64,000 nt of DNA from Marinobacter sp. F3R11 (lineage in GTDB: Bacteria; Pseudomonadota; Gammaproteobacteria; Pseudomonadales; Oleiphilaceae), in NCBI RefSeq assembly GCF_003318275.1, contig NZ_QOCH01000009.1, forward strand, positions 212,623 through 276,622. Direction: 5' to 3'. The notes under the pieces are model-generated. The model made no database searches. It was not told the DNA's origin and saw only the letters and a program-made list of their open reading frames with translations. Shown here piece after piece: positions 25,267 to 33,534 of the stretch. The translations under genes were made by a program, and so were the position numbers. The stretch's first letter is position 1, and the number at the start of each line of letters is the position of its first letter.

Positions 25267-26574
25267 TCAATACATCAGGGAGGGAAGGAAAAGTGAGATT
25301 TCCGGAAAGAACATCAACAACGCAAGCACTACAGCCTCTGCCGCCAGAAACCACAAGGTTCCCCGAACGATTGTGCCGAAAGGAACCGTGTCTCCGACGC
25401 CGGCACTGACAACAAAAAGATTGAGCCCTATAGGGGGTGTAAGCAGGCCTATTTCAATAAACTTCACCACAAGCACACCAAACCATATGACGTTGATATC
25501 GAAAGCAATAACAAATGGAGCCAAAACCGGAAGCGTTACGAGCATCAACCCTATAGGGTCGAGAAACATGCCCAGAATGATATAGAAAACCGTTACCATA
25601 ATGAGAAATATCCATAGCGCCACAGCATAATTTTCGACCCAGCCCCCAATGCTCATCGGTATCTGGCTCAACGTAAGCATCCGGCTGAACAACACCGCAC
25701 CAATGGCAATAAGGAAGATAGAAGCTGTGCTTTGAACGGTTTCAGAGACCGCATTCCTCATCGCATCCCAGCTGAAGGAACCCTGGACAACGGCAGCTAT
25801 CACCGCAATGAAGGCTCCGAAAGCACCAGCCTCTGTGGCAGTTACAATCCCCGTATACAAACCGCCCACTACACCTGCAACAATCACAGGCAAAGGCCAG
25901 GATTTAGCCAGCAAAAGGAGCTTTTCCGGCATGTCCAGTTTGTCGTTGGTTCGTGGTGCGAGGCTCGGGTTCAGTTTCACCCGGATTATGATCACGGCCG
26001 CGTAGGCCAGCATTGTCAGCAGCCCCGGTATTATCCCAGCCATAAGCAGCTGGCCAACCGATGCCTCCATGAATACCGCATAAAGAACAAACGGAATACT
26101 GGGCGGTATAAACGCTCCAAGGGTTCCTGACGCCGCAACGATGCCTGTGGCAAGCCCCGGGTCATACTTTGCCCTTAGCATTTCAGGAACTGCAAGCCGG
26201 GACATTGCTCCTGCCATCGCCACACTGGAACCACTAGCAGCAGCAAAGCCGGCACTTGAAACATTAGTGGCAATTGCCAGCCCTCCCGGCAAAAAACTGA
26301 GCCAGGCGCGCCCTGCGTCGAACAGTGTGCGGGTCAGACCGGTATGAAAGGCAATCGCCCCCATCAGGATGAACATGGGAATTGCAGTCAGTGACCAGTG
26401 GGCGATGAACTGGAAGGTAGTTGCCCCCATCAGCGAAAATGCAGCGCTGGATCCACGGAGCCACCAGATTCCTGAGAAAGCGGTCAATCCTAACGCGATC
26501 CCGATAGGTATGCGCAGGACAAGAAGCAGTAACAGAATACCTATACAACAAAGGCCAATTTCTACAGGGCTCAC
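25267..26574 (-). CDS. TRAP transporter large permease (DctM family), system 2
   Basis: A 435-residue polytopic protein with DctM landmarks: LRIPIGIALGLTAF, AIPMFILMGAIAFHTG, LPGGLAIATN, SGSSVAMAGAMSRLAVPEM, GTLGAFIPPSIPFVLYAVF, LLTPPIGLNLFV. I start at the GTG at 26574: GGAGG lies 7 bases upstream, it overlaps the small-permease stop by four bases (GTGA), and the length becomes normal for DctM. It is the last gene of the TRAP system 2 operon, whose binding-protein gene is first, at 29382. Confidence 0.9.
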   Translation of the reverse strand: MSPVEIGLCCIGILLLLLVLRIPIGIALGLTAFSGIWWLRGSSAAFSLMGATTFQFIAHWSLTAIPMFILMGAIAFHTGLTRTLFDAGRAWLSFLPGGLAIATNVSSAGFAAASGSSVAMAGAMSRLAVPEMLRAKYDPGLATGIVAASGTLGAFIPPSIPFVLYAVFMEASVGQLLMAGIIPGLLTMLAYAAVIIIRVKLNPSLAPRTNDKLDMPEKLLLLAKSWPLPVIVAGVVGGLYTGIVTATEAGAFGAFIAVIAAVVQGSFSWDAMRNAVSETVQSTASIFLIAIGAVLFSRMLTLSQIPMSIGGWVENYAVALWIFLIMVTVFYIILGMFLDPIGLMLVTLPVLAPFVIAFDINVIWFGVLVVKFIEIGLLTPPIGLNLFVVSAGVGDTVPFGTIVRGTLWFLAAEAVVLALLMFFPEISLFLPSLMY

Positions 26575-27074
26575 AGGCTGTCCTCCTGACCACTGCCCCA
26601 TGAAGAGACAAACTGATACAGCCAGTACAAAGACGCCATCAGAGCAAGAGAAATTCCGATAACGGCCAGCCATCGGGATGGCCAGATCGCAAGCTCTGCA
26701 ACGATTGCATCCACTGTTTCCTGCCGCTTCCAGCTGCGCACAGCCTGGAGATACAGACCATAAGAGAAGATGGCAAAATAGACAGTTATTGCAACCATGC
26801 CTATACCATCAACCACCCGCCTGAAACGCCCCCGAAAAAACTGGGCAACCACATCAACCCGGATATGCACATCAGCTGCAGTACAGGAAAAAATACCTAC
26901 AAACACTGCAGCCACCATGTAGTAATAGGTGACCACTTCCATGGTTCCCGGAATATGCATTCCGAACAGAAGCCTGAGCAATACTTCAGCCGTAACATGC
27001 ACCACCATAAGTACCGTTACCGCTCCAACAGCTATTGCACCGCCATTACTGATTTTTTTCAGCCATGCACCCAT
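26571..27074 (-). CDS. TRAP transporter small permease (DctQ family), system 2
   Basis: A 167-residue inner-membrane protein with four hydrophobic segments (first AIAVGAVTVLMVVHVTAEVLL; third MVAITVYFAIFSYGLYL), the normal DctQ layout, including the DVHIRVDVVAQFFRGR linker. GGAGG precedes the ATG by 6 bases. It overlaps the large-permease gene by four bases and starts 11 bases after the oxidoreductase gene, so it is part of the same five-gene operon. Confidence 0.88.
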   Translation of the reverse strand: MGAWLKKISNGGAIAVGAVTVLMVVHVTAEVLLRLLFGMHIPGTMEVVTYYYMVAAVFVGIFSCTAADVHIRVDVVAQFFRGRFRRVVDGIGMVAITVYFAIFSYGLYLQAVRSWKRQETVDAIVAELAIWPSRWLAVIGISLALMASLYWLYQFVSSWGSGQEDSL

Positions 27075-27085
27075 AAATGCCTCCG

Positions 27086-28084
27086 CTAACGAACCCTGAG
27101 AACCACCTTTCCTACCGAGCGGCGGCCAACGACGCAGGCAATCGCTTGCTTCGCATCCGCAAGGTCAAACATCTGGGGGGATCTCAGATTAAGGTTGCCG
27201 GCTGCGGCGGCTGAGAAAAGCCACTCCATTAAAGCACGCATCTGAGGGACAAACTCCTGACGACGATCGGTCTTTCCCCAGCCGATATACTCGGAAAAGT
27301 TCACTCCGTGCAGGCTGACATTTTTAACAAGAAGCAGGTTCACAGGCGCCTGAGGGATCAGGCCACTGGCAAAGCCCAGAGAAAGAATGCTGCCACCGTT
27401 TGCAGTACAGCGGATGAGGCTCTCAAAATCAGCCCCCCCCACGGGGTCGAACACCACATCCACGCCCTGCCCTGCGGTTTCGGCACGGACGGTCTCCAGC
27501 AGATTCTGAGATTTATAATCAATGAGTATGTCTGCCCCGGCCAGGCGGGCTGCCTCCAGTTTAAGTCCAGAACTGGCTGCTGCAATAACCGTCGCTCCTT
27601 TTTGTTTAGCGACTTCGACAGCCGCCAGACCAAGAGCCCCACCCGCCCCACAGACCAGTACCCTCTGTCCATCCTTTACACCACCACGCTCCAATGCAGT
27701 TGCCGCTGTACCATAAGACAGGGGGATTCCAACAGCCCGCTCCAGCGAAACATTGTCTGGAACCGGATAGACCGTTGCGGCGTCTATTACAACTTCCTCG
27801 GCAAACCCTCCTGCATCGACAATTGCCGCCACCCGACTACCGGTACTCAAACGTTCAACGCCCGGGCCACATTCAATGATTTCCCCGGAGACCTCGGTAC
27901 CCGGAATGAACGGTAACGTCATCTTCCGCTGATAACGGCCGGCGACCATCAAAGAAATAGCATAGCCGACGCTTGCATAGTCAACCTTGATCCGCACACA
28001 ACCTGGCGCAATGTCCGGCCGGGGAACGTCAACCATCGTCAAGTCTTCAAAACTCGTGAACTGGTCACACAAAATCGCTTTCAT
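27086..28084 (-). CDS. zinc-independent MDR oxidoreductase (NADPH:quinone oxidoreductase/enoyl reductase type)
   Basis: A 332-residue medium-chain dehydrogenase/reductase. The GroES-like N-terminal half (PGTEVSGEIIECGPGVERL) lacks the zinc ligands of alcohol dehydrogenases; the Rossmann half has VLVCGAGGALGLAAVEVAKQ near residue 145 for NADPH. Such proteins reduce quinones or the double bond of enoyl compounds, including enoyl-CoAs. The ATG at 28084 has AAGGAGGG just upstream. It lies between a CoA-transferase gene and the TRAP permease genes, so it probably acts on the imported, CoA-linked substrate. Confidence 0.82.
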   Translation of the reverse strand: MKAILCDQFTSFEDLTMVDVPRPDIAPGCVRIKVDYASVGYAISLMVAGRYQRKMTLPFIPGTEVSGEIIECGPGVERLSTGSRVAAIVDAGGFAEEVVIDAATVYPVPDNVSLERAVGIPLSYGTAATALERGGVKDGQRVLVCGAGGALGLAAVEVAKQKGATVIAAASSGLKLEAARLAGADILIDYKSQNLLETVRAETAGQGVDVVFDPVGGADFESLIRCTANGGSILSLGFASGLIPQAPVNLLLVKNVSLHGVNFSEYIGWGKTDRRQEFVPQMRALMEWLFSAAAAGNLNLRSPQMFDLADAKQAIACVVGRRSVGKVVLRVR

Positions 28085-28097
28085 GGAGCCCTCCTTA

Positions 28098-29306
28098 TTA
28101 ATTGTTGTCATTTGAAGTCGGGGCCTGAATACAGGCCTTCGATTGGACCAGCGAAGTAATTTTCTCTTCGTCGTAACCAGCCTCACGCAGTACTTCATAC
28201 GTATGTTCCCCCAGGTCGGGGGCAGGCTTCAGGTTCTCTGTGACGGGTTCCGCGCCTGGAAATCTAGGCAGTGGAATCTTGCCAAATGCCTTGTGACTGA
28301 CTTCTGGCATTAAGTCGAGAGACTGGACCTGGGGATCGCAAAGCAAATCGGCGTAACTGTTCAACGGGCCGCAGAGCACACCAGCCTCGTTGAGACGATC
28401 AATCCAGTAAAGTCTTGGGCGGGAAACAAACACTTCTGCCATCATTCGGTGAATTTCAGCAGCATGAACCTGGCGGGATTCATTGTCGGCAAATCGCGAA
28501 TCATGCTGCCACTCCGGATGCCCGAGCACCTCTGCGAGAGCATAAAACATCCCATCCCGGAGGCAGGCCACGGATATTGCGCCATCGCTCGCATCAAAGG
28601 TGCCCGATGGCACAGTCACATGAGCACTGCGCTGGCCATCCTGCAAAAAAGACTCGATTATCGGCATTGCCTGGAAGGCGGAAGCCCCCGCCAGCAAAGA
28701 CAGGTCCAGATGTCGCCCTTCACCGGTCAACTTTTGCTGGTACAGCGCAGCAGAAAGGGCGTATCCGGCATAAAGCCCCGTAATCATGTCCACTGCCAGC
28801 ATTCCAACGCGCTGCGGCTGACCGTCAGCACCGGAATTCATGGACGACATACCGGTAATTCCCTGCAGAATGCTGTCAGACCCGGGCCTTCCAGCGTAGG
28901 GGCCTAACCGGCCAAAACCACTGATGGAGCCCAGGATAATTCCCGGGCGGAGTTCATTTAACACCTCAAAACCAAGGCCCAGTTTGTCCATCACCCCTGG
29001 CCGGAAGCTTTCCATAACCAGATCAGACTGGGTTGCGAGTTGTTTCAATACCTCAACGCCCTCTTCCGTTCGGGCGTCAATACATATCGAGCGTTTGTTC
29101 CAGTTAGCCGAAACACTCAAAGCGCTGTGGCCCTGCTTCCGAAGCCCCATCAGTCGCCCCCAGTCTCCTTGCGGAGGCTCCACTTTCAAAACGCTGGCCC
29201 CCATCATGGCCAGCATCTGAGTTGCATAGGGGCCAGCAAGCCCCTGACTTACATCCAGTACCCGGATACCACGGAACGGCATCAGCTCAGGCGTTTTGTT
29301 ACTCAT
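28098..29306 (-). CDS. CaiB/BaiF-family CoA-transferase
   Basis: A 402-residue class III CoA-transferase with the catalytic aspartate at D173 (GMLAVDMITGLYAG), the VLDVSQGLAGPYATQML start and the NWNKRSICIDAR segment. It lies inside the TRAP system 2 operon, between the binding-protein and oxidoreductase genes. It would transfer CoA to the imported acid from another acyl-CoA such as succinyl-CoA, in place of an ATP-driven ligase. The donor and acceptor cannot be told from sequence. Confidence 0.85.
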   Translation of the reverse strand: MSNKTPELMPFRGIRVLDVSQGLAGPYATQMLAMMGASVLKVEPPQGDWGRLMGLRKQGHSALSVSANWNKRSICIDARTEEGVEVLKQLATQSDLVMESFRPGVMDKLGLGFEVLNELRPGIILGSISGFGRLGPYAGRPGSDSILQGITGMSSMNSGADGQPQRVGMLAVDMITGLYAGYALSAALYQQKLTGEGRHLDLSLLAGASAFQAMPIIESFLQDGQRSAHVTVPSGTFDASDGAISVACLRDGMFYALAEVLGHPEWQHDSRFADNESRQVHAAEIHRMMAEVFVSRPRLYWIDRLNEAGVLCGPLNSYADLLCDPQVQSLDLMPEVSHKAFGKIPLPRFPGAEPVTENLKPAPDLGEHTYEVLREAGYDEEKITSLVQSKACIQAPTSNDNN

Positions 29307-29381
29307 TGATCAGCTCACCTTGAATAGCGGGCTACGGACACCAGCCAACTGCTGGAACTCCGCGCCCGGGATGACATGGGT

Positions 29382-30503
29382 TCAGAAGGCTTTGTCGTAT
29401 ATTTCGCTTTTCAACAAAGCAGCGTACTGCGTCTCCGTGATATCCGGGTCCGTCAGCAATTTCTCCCATTTTTCAAGATTGGCTATGAAGTTCGTAACAA
29501 TCTGATCCGCGTCCTTAACGCCACGGCCGGATGCTGTCGTGGCCGCCCTTTCTACCTGGGCCTGCATGAAGGCTTCACGTACATTTTTCATTTCATCGGA
29601 TACCGCAACAAAACGAATACCCTGGCCACCGGCGGCCTTGCGCACCTCGGTTTCTTCTTTCTGATACTCGAAAATGGTTCTGGCAACACCTACAGGAGTG
29701 GCTTCGATAATTGCCTGTCGCTCGGAATCTGAAAGATCCTGCCAGACAGAATCACGGATATTGAGTAATGAACCACCAAGGAAAGCCCCCATCGGCAGTT
29801 CAACAACACTGCTGGCAACTTCGTTCAGGGACAGTGACTTCAGCCAGCTGGTAGCCCCTATCACACAGTCAAGCTGACTGCGCTCCATCGCTTCATAAGA
29901 CTCGTTATTGGGGATGTTGACCGGAATGCCGCCGATCTGAGTAACCCAGCGGCCGATTTCCTCTCCGGCAACCCGCATTCGCATTCCGTCAGGCTCAAAC
30001 CCGGATGCAAATTCGTTCTTACAGATGGCCTGGTAGGGGGGCGTGGCGTAACTGGCGAGAAAGCGGACATCGTGCTCCTCCAGCTCCTCGAGGCATTGAG
30101 GGCAACCAGTGAGAACCGTGTCGATACTCGCCGCCGTAGCGACCAGCGAGTTCTGGTTCCAGAATGAAAGATCGCTGATTGTCGTGTTCGCCGGTATGGC
30201 CGTCGGGTAATACACGGTCACCAGAAAGCCACCATCGATCATTCCGTCACGAACCGCAGATAACATTTCCTTGCCTGATGCAGCCGCTCCTGAGGGGAAA
30301 AACTTGAATTCAATACTACCGTCCGTGCGCTTTTCCACCTCTTCAAGAAATGTGGCTATCCCTACACTGGTAGGGTGCTGGGGCGGCAGGTAACTACCAT
30401 AAGTGAGATCGCGTGCCAGGACACCAGAAGAAGCGAGGGAACCAGCCACCAGCAGGCAGCCCGCGCTCATAGATACAAACAGACCAGGACTCTTTTTTAA
30501 CAT
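29382..30503 (-). CDS. TRAP transporter substrate-binding protein (DctP family), system 2
   Basis: A 373-residue periplasmic protein. Signal peptide about residues 1-30 (LFVSMSAGCLLVAGSLASSGVLA split around the cleavage site), mature start RDLTYGSYLPPQHPTS. DctP features include SIEFKFFPSGAAASGKEML, RMRVAGEEIGRWVTQIGGIP and SYEAMERSQLDCVIGATSW. It differs from the three other binding proteins in the window, which share an IHWG motif, so it probably binds a different ligand. Two close cysteines (TGCPQC) are present. I start at the ATG at 30503 with GGAG upstream. First gene of a five-gene operon. Confidence 0.87.
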   Translation of the reverse strand: MLKKSPGLFVSMSAGCLLVAGSLASSGVLARDLTYGSYLPPQHPTSVGIATFLEEVEKRTDGSIEFKFFPSGAAASGKEMLSAVRDGMIDGGFLVTVYYPTAIPANTTISDLSFWNQNSLVATAASIDTVLTGCPQCLEELEEHDVRFLASYATPPYQAICKNEFASGFEPDGMRMRVAGEEIGRWVTQIGGIPVNIPNNESYEAMERSQLDCVIGATSWLKSLSLNEVASSVVELPMGAFLGGSLLNIRDSVWQDLSDSERQAIIEATPVGVARTIFEYQKEETEVRKAAGGQGIRFVAVSDEMKNVREAFMQAQVERAATTASGRGVKDADQIVTNFIANLEKWEKLLTDPDITETQYAALLKSEIYDKAF

Positions 30504-30543
30504 TGTAGTTATCTCCAGTTTCCGGGATTGCACAGCGACTTAC

Positions 30544-30572
30544 TTGTTATTTGTTCGCTGTGCGCACATAAT
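30544..30572 (+). promoter_or_regulatory. candidate sigma-70 promoter of the IclR gene
   Basis: TTGTTA (30544-30549) and CATAAT (30567-30572) are separated by the optimal 17 bases; they match the -35 and -10 consensus at four and five of six positions. The palindrome at 30572-30588 covers the expected transcription start, which suggests autorepression. Confidence 0.5.
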
Positions 30573-30588
30573 GTTCTCCATGAGAACA
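30572..30588. promoter_or_regulatory. 17-bp perfect palindrome, candidate IclR operator
   Basis: TGTTCTC-CAT-GAGAACA is a perfect 7-bp dyad with a 3-base centre. An outer pair, ACTTGTT (30542-30548) and AACAAGT (30585-30591), is also perfectly inverted. The sites lie between the divergent TRAP system 2 operon and the IclR gene and overlap the start region of the candidate IclR promoter. IclR-family proteins commonly bind dyads of this length. Confidence 0.55.
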
Positions 30589-30646
30589 AGTGAAGAAAAG
30601 ACTATATGTCTGCCAGTGTCAAAATAATTTTTGGGGAGAGACAAGG

Positions 30647-31429
30647 ATGACCCTGCAACAAGAAAGAGATCAAAATCTTATAGTTCAATCATTTATAAGA
30701 GGTCTGGAGGTAATAAGAACTTTTGGGGAAGGTGCAACGACACTATCACTTTCTGAGGTTGCCACCCGGGCTGCCATATCCCGGGCCAGTGCACGCAGGC
30801 TGCTGCATACCCTTTGTGACCAGGGTTATGCGTGTACAGATGGAAAACTGTTCTGGCTGACTCCCCGCATTCTGGAGCTGGGTTTCTCCTACCTGTCCTC
30901 CATGGAGATCTGGTCATTCGCACAGACCTACATGGAAGAGCTGGTACAACGAGTTCACGAATCCTGCTCGATCGCAGTGCTCGACGGATATGACATCTAC
31001 TACGTAATGCGTGTTCCGACCCGAAAACTGCTCAAAAGTACGCTGAACATAGGCTCATCGCTTCCGGCCCATGTGGTTTCCCTTGGCCGGATACAGCTTG
31101 CTGAGCTTCCGGATGAAGAACTCAACCATTTCCTTGAGACTGCCAGCATCGAGCAATACACGAGATTTACCGTCACGGATAAAGACAGGTTACGCCAGAT
31201 TATCCGGGAAGATGGGGCCAAAGGCTGGTCGGTAGTTGACCGGGAGCTGGAAGAAGGTATGTGTGGCATATCCGTCCCCATCCACAATCCGCAAAGCAAA
31301 ACAATCGCAGCCATAAATATCACTCTTCCCCCAAGCAAGGCTGCAGAACCAGGCGTGCTGGATTACTTGCTGGACCAGCTTCGGGAAACCGCCAACCAGA
31401 TTCACTGCGAACTTGCCCGGCGCCAATAA
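30647..31429 (+). CDS. IclR-family transcriptional regulator
   Basis: A 260-residue regulator of the PcaR/PobR-like IclR branch. The N-terminal winged helix-turn-helix is at about residues 8-65 (SFIRGLEVIRTFGEG, LSEVATRAAISRASARRLL); the GAF-like effector domain follows (SIAVLDGYDIYYVMRVPTRK, GWSVVDRELEEGMCGISVP). The ATG at 30647 has GGGGAGAG at good spacing; upstream in-frame starts are less suitable. It is divergent from the TRAP system 2/CoA-transferase operon, its likely target. Confidence 0.9.
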   Translation: MTLQQERDQNLIVQSFIRGLEVIRTFGEGATTLSLSEVATRAAISRASARRLLHTLCDQGYACTDGKLFWLTPRILELGFSYLSSMEIWSFAQTYMEELVQRVHESCSIAVLDGYDIYYVMRVPTRKLLKSTLNIGSSLPAHVVSLGRIQLAELPDEELNHFLETASIEQYTRFTVTDKDRLRQIIREDGAKGWSVVDRELEEGMCGISVPIHNPQSKTIAAINITLPPSKAAEPGVLDYLLDQLRETANQIHCELARRQ

Positions 31430-31554
31430 AATCCAGACGCACCCATCCTATACATCATAGGCATAGCTCTGATAAAAAATATGCTTTTCTCTGTGGCGCG
31501 CTATCTTGGTAACGTGTACGTAATAACAACTTCAAGCGCCCATCGGAGAACTCT

Positions 31555-32238
31555 ATGGTTTTGTCCAAACCCACCATGTCCCTGATCGATGCAATTACGT
31601 CAAGGCGCTCCATCCGGGGCTTTTTGCCCGATCAGGTGCCGCAGGAAGTCATGCAGCATGTATTTGAAATTGCCCAACAGACTCCCTCAAACTGCAACAC
31701 CCAGCCATGGAAGGTGTTTGTCGCTTCTGGCGAGGTCAAGGACCGCCTGCGCGACCAGTTTGTTGAACGATTAGAACAGGGCGTGCCGGGTCAGCCGGAT
31801 TATCCCTATGTTTCCCGCTGGGAAGGAGAATACCGCCAACGCCAGGTAGATTGTGCTGTTGCGCTCTATAACGAAATGGGCATTGCCCGCGATGACAAAG
31901 TGGGACGCCACCGGGCCATCCGCCGCAACTTCGAACTCTTCGACGCGCCGCATATTGTTTTTCTGGGAATGAACCGTGACTTTGGCGCAACTATCTCGCT
32001 GGACGTGGGCATGTATGCCCAGACGCTCATGCTTACCATGCACGCATTTGGCATCAGTTCATGCGCTATGGGCAGCATGCGGGCATACCCGGATCTGGTA
32101 CGGGAAGCATTCGGGCTCGGCGAGGATACCGGCATCCTGCTGGGTATCAGTTTTGGTTACGAAGACCCTGATGTTGATGCCAACAGAACGCGAACAGTAC
32201 GCGAGCCCCTGAGCAACGCTGTCATTTTCAAAGGCTGA
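31555..32238 (+). CDS. nitroreductase-family flavoprotein
   Basis: A 227-residue FMN-dependent nitroreductase: RRSIRGFLPDQVP near residue 18, TPSNCNTQPWKVFVAS near 42, and the C-terminal GISFGYEDPDVDANR. Members reduce nitro groups, quinones or activated double bonds with NAD(P)H. GGAGA precedes the ATG. A stem-loop lies 13 bases after the stop and separates it from the dehydrogenase genes. Its place ahead of the catabolic dehydrogenase genes suggests a reduction step in the same pathway, but its substrate is unknown. Confidence 0.88.
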   Translation: MVLSKPTMSLIDAITSRRSIRGFLPDQVPQEVMQHVFEIAQQTPSNCNTQPWKVFVASGEVKDRLRDQFVERLEQGVPGQPDYPYVSRWEGEYRQRQVDCAVALYNEMGIARDDKVGRHRAIRRNFELFDAPHIVFLGMNRDFGATISLDVGMYAQTLMLTMHAFGISSCAMGSMRAYPDLVREAFGLGEDTGILLGISFGYEDPDVDANRTRTVREPLSNAVIFKG

Positions 32239-32251
32239 CAATCTACTGAAA

Positions 32252-32274
32252 AGCCCGGTCCCGCCGGGCTATTT
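32252..32274 (+). terminator. intrinsic terminator-like stem-loop after the nitroreductase gene
   Basis: AGCCCGG (32252-32258) pairs with CCGGGCT (32264-32270) around TCCCG and is followed by ATTTCT. The T-tract is short, so termination is probably partial. Confidence 0.6.
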
Positions 32275-32313
32275 CTGGCAATAACAATAAGCAAGCTATC
32301 TGGAGCCTGTACT

Positions 32314-33495
32314 GTGGACATCACGTTTTCATCAGACGACCTGAAATTTCGGGATGAGGTCCGGTTATTTTTTGCCAATGCAGCACCGGAGGCCTCCCAA
32401 CAACTGATCAATAATCCCGGTACCTATAAGCAGGGGGTCATCCAATGGCAGAAAAAACTCTTCGCTCAGGGCTGGGTAGCTCCTTTCTGGCCTCGTGAAC
32501 ATGGCGGTGCCGGCTGGTCCGCAACCCAGTCATACATTTATGAATGTGAGAGGGTTATTGCCCAGGCCCCGGATGTGGTGCCTTTCGGGCTGAAAATGGT
32601 TGGTCCGGTTATTTATACCTATGGCAACAGTGAGCAGAAAGCACGCTTCCTCCCGGGTATTCTGAATGGCTCTGACTGGTGGTGTCAGGGCTACTCTGAA
32701 CCAGGCGCTGGCTCTGATCTCGCAGCACTGAAAACCCGTGCTGACAGGGATGGCGACGATTACGTCGTTAACGGTTCAAAAATCTGGACGACTTACGCCC
32801 AGTACGCTGACTGGATTTTCTGTCTGGTCCGTACAGATAACTCCGGTAAACCCCAGCAGGGAATCACCTTCCTGCTGATCGACATGAAAACACCAGGCAT
32901 CACCGTATCACCCATTCCCAGCATCAACGGTGTGGACTCGCTCAATGAAGTCCACTTTGAAAATGTTCGCGTCCCCCGAAGTAACCGCATTGGTGAAGAG
33001 GGCCAGGGCTGGACCTATGCAAAATCTCTGCTGGCTCATGAGCGTACGGCTATAGCCCGCGTTGCCGATTCCAAGAGCCGGCTCGACAGATTGCGCAAGT
33101 TTGCTTCCTGCGAACTCCAGGGCGGACGTCCCATGATCCAGGACGAAGAATTTCGCGCCCGTTTCACAACTATCGAAGCAGAACTGATGGCCCTCGAATA
33201 CATGGAGCTTCGGGTACTTGCCGCCATGGCAAGTAACCGCAGCCCCGGAGCCGAATCTTCTTTGCTCAAGATCCGAGGCACCGAGATTCAGCAAGCTCTC
33301 CATGAGCTGACCATCGAGCTGGCAGGCCTTTATGGTTGCATGATTGCCGATAACGACACTTCGTCAGCTGATATAGGACACAGCTTTGGTGATCAGGCAC
33401 GCAAAGACTTTATGTACGGTCGGGCAGCGACAATTTTCGGGGGATCCAACGAGATCCAGAAAAATATTATCGCCAAGCGAGTACTCGGCCTCTGA
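32314..33495 (+). CDS. acyl-CoA dehydrogenase, pimeloyl-CoA dehydrogenase large-subunit (PimC) type
   Basis: A 393-residue FAD enzyme. The sequence closely recalls PimC: DLKFRDEVRLFF at the start, GLKMVGPVIYTYGNSEQK, SDWWCQGYSEPGAGSDLAAL, ADWIFCLVRTD, LIDMKTPGITVSPIPSI, LLAHERTAIARVADSK and the C-terminal GGSNEIQKNIIAKRVLGL. PimC works with a smaller partner, PimD, on dicarboxylyl-CoA such as pimeloyl-CoA, and the next gene looks like PimD. GTG start with GGAG upstream. The true chain length and structure of the substrate cannot be told. Confidence 0.85.
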   Translation: MDITFSSDDLKFRDEVRLFFANAAPEASQQLINNPGTYKQGVIQWQKKLFAQGWVAPFWPREHGGAGWSATQSYIYECERVIAQAPDVVPFGLKMVGPVIYTYGNSEQKARFLPGILNGSDWWCQGYSEPGAGSDLAALKTRADRDGDDYVVNGSKIWTTYAQYADWIFCLVRTDNSGKPQQGITFLLIDMKTPGITVSPIPSINGVDSLNEVHFENVRVPRSNRIGEEGQGWTYAKSLLAHERTAIARVADSKSRLDRLRKFASCELQGGRPMIQDEEFRARFTTIEAELMALEYMELRVLAAMASNRSPGAESSLLKIRGTEIQQALHELTIELAGLYGCMIADNDTSSADIGHSFGDQARKDFMYGRAATIFGGSNEIQKNIIAKRVLGL

Positions 33496-33534
33496 TCGCA
33501 GTCAGCGGCGGATTATCAATAAAAGGATTGGGCT

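Noticed and set aside
26575..26673. longer N-terminus for the system 2 DctM protein
   Set aside because: It would overlap the DctQ gene by about 100 bases; the GTG at 26574 has GGAGG and the usual 4-base overlap.
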